The notes under the pieces were generated by a model that did not search any database, was not told where the DNA came from, and saw nothing but the letters and a program-made list of their open reading frames with translations. A program made the position numbers and the translations under genes. A DNA stretch of 5,342 nucleotides from JBAYNS01 sp041678625 (GTDB lineage: Bacteria > Patescibacteriota > Gracilibacteria > Peribacterales > Peribacteraceae): the NCBI GenBank assembly GCA_041678625.1, contig JBAYNS010000091.1, forward strand, positions 1-5,342. Direction: 5' to 3'. Shown here in pieces: positions 5,137 through 5,342 of the stretch (position 1 is its first letter; every line of letters begins with the position of its first letter).

Positions 5137-5342
5137 ATGAGCAAATCACCAGAACACGATAAAAAAACTGATAGGTTTGCGCATGATCCTGAATCGCTGG
5201 GTGCTACAAGGCGGATAGAGGAGTGGGTGTGTGGAGTACGCCGTGCTCTCACGAAAGCTGCCAGGGTAGAACGACAACCAAATAACCAAGTGCAATCCGA
5301 TAATGTGGATTGTGCCGCAGCTCAGATTGGGTTATCCAGCAT
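5137..5342 (+). CDS. Paralogue of the preceding unknown gene, N-terminal part (cut by right window edge)
   Basis: An open frame of 68 codons runs without a stop from the ATG at 5137 to the window end. After a charged start (SKSPEHDKKTDRF) comes HDPESL, then a helix around RRIEEWVCGVRRALTKAARV, then VQSDNVDCAAQIGLSS. This parallels the first module of the preceding protein: FDPDAL, the helix ECIAAMSQAIRDLAEKNTR and VSVETEDLQKAAWQIL. The similarity is weak at residue level but the order and spacing agree, and the promoters are clearly alike. Function is unknown. The ATG is chosen from its CCCCTATG context and the 9-base distance to the -10. Confidence 0.68.
   Translation, partial: MSKSPEHDKKTDRFAHDPESLGATRRIEEWVCGVRRALTKAARVERQPNNQVQSDNVDCAAAQIGLSS

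Overview
This window most resembles the genome of an uncultured bacterium with a small, tightly packed chromosome, possibly from the Candidate Phyla Radiation. That placement is inference. It rests on a divergent PurM, an ftsE without an adjacent ftsX, a stand-alone S23-type four-helix-bundle gene, the near absence of Shine-Dalgarno sites, and several genes with no family I recognise. UGA acts as an ordinary stop (purM and the membrane protein end in TGA), so the UGA-recoding CPR lineages are unlikely.

Left part, minus strand (1-2405): purM (AIR synthetase) is followed, with a 4-base GTGA overlap, by a membrane-anchored transglutaminase-like protein. Next comes a complete leucine attenuator and then the 5' end of leuA, which runs off the left edge. 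The attenuator has five parts: a consensus promoter inside the end of the upstream gene, an almost leaderless leader-peptide ORF with nine Leu codons (eight within nine codons), an antiterminator, a mutually exclusive intrinsic terminator with a U tract, and leuA. No conventional annotation would show the leader ORF, and it is the best-supported unusual element here.

Middle (2406-3700): a four-helix membrane protein on the plus strand diverges from purM across a very short promoter region and converges, with an 11-base end overlap, on ftsE (minus strand). No ftsX follows ftsE.

Middle-right (3725-4155): an AT-rich cassette holds one S23-family gene with its own Shine-Dalgarno site. It is framed by perfect 13-bp inverted repeats built from the unit AATTGATAATTGA and looks like a small mobile or formerly mobile unit.

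Right part, plus strand (4224-5342): two tandem related genes of unknown function, the second cut by the window edge, have similar promoters and identical -10-to-ATG spacing. The complete protein appears to contain three degenerate helical modules; the last resembles the alpha2-L2-alpha3 part of a histone fold.

A theme across the window is leaderless or near-leaderless transcription. At leuL and both right-hand genes a -35-like hexamer, a 16-nt spacer and a TAGnnT -10 sit exactly 9 nt before the ATG. The membrane-protein gene has a TATCCT at the same distance. purM has an extended -10 (TGGTATACT) that places the predicted +1 on the A of its ATG. Only the S23 gene has a clear SD, in keeping with a foreign origin. 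All alignments, pairings and counts were done by hand without database searches.
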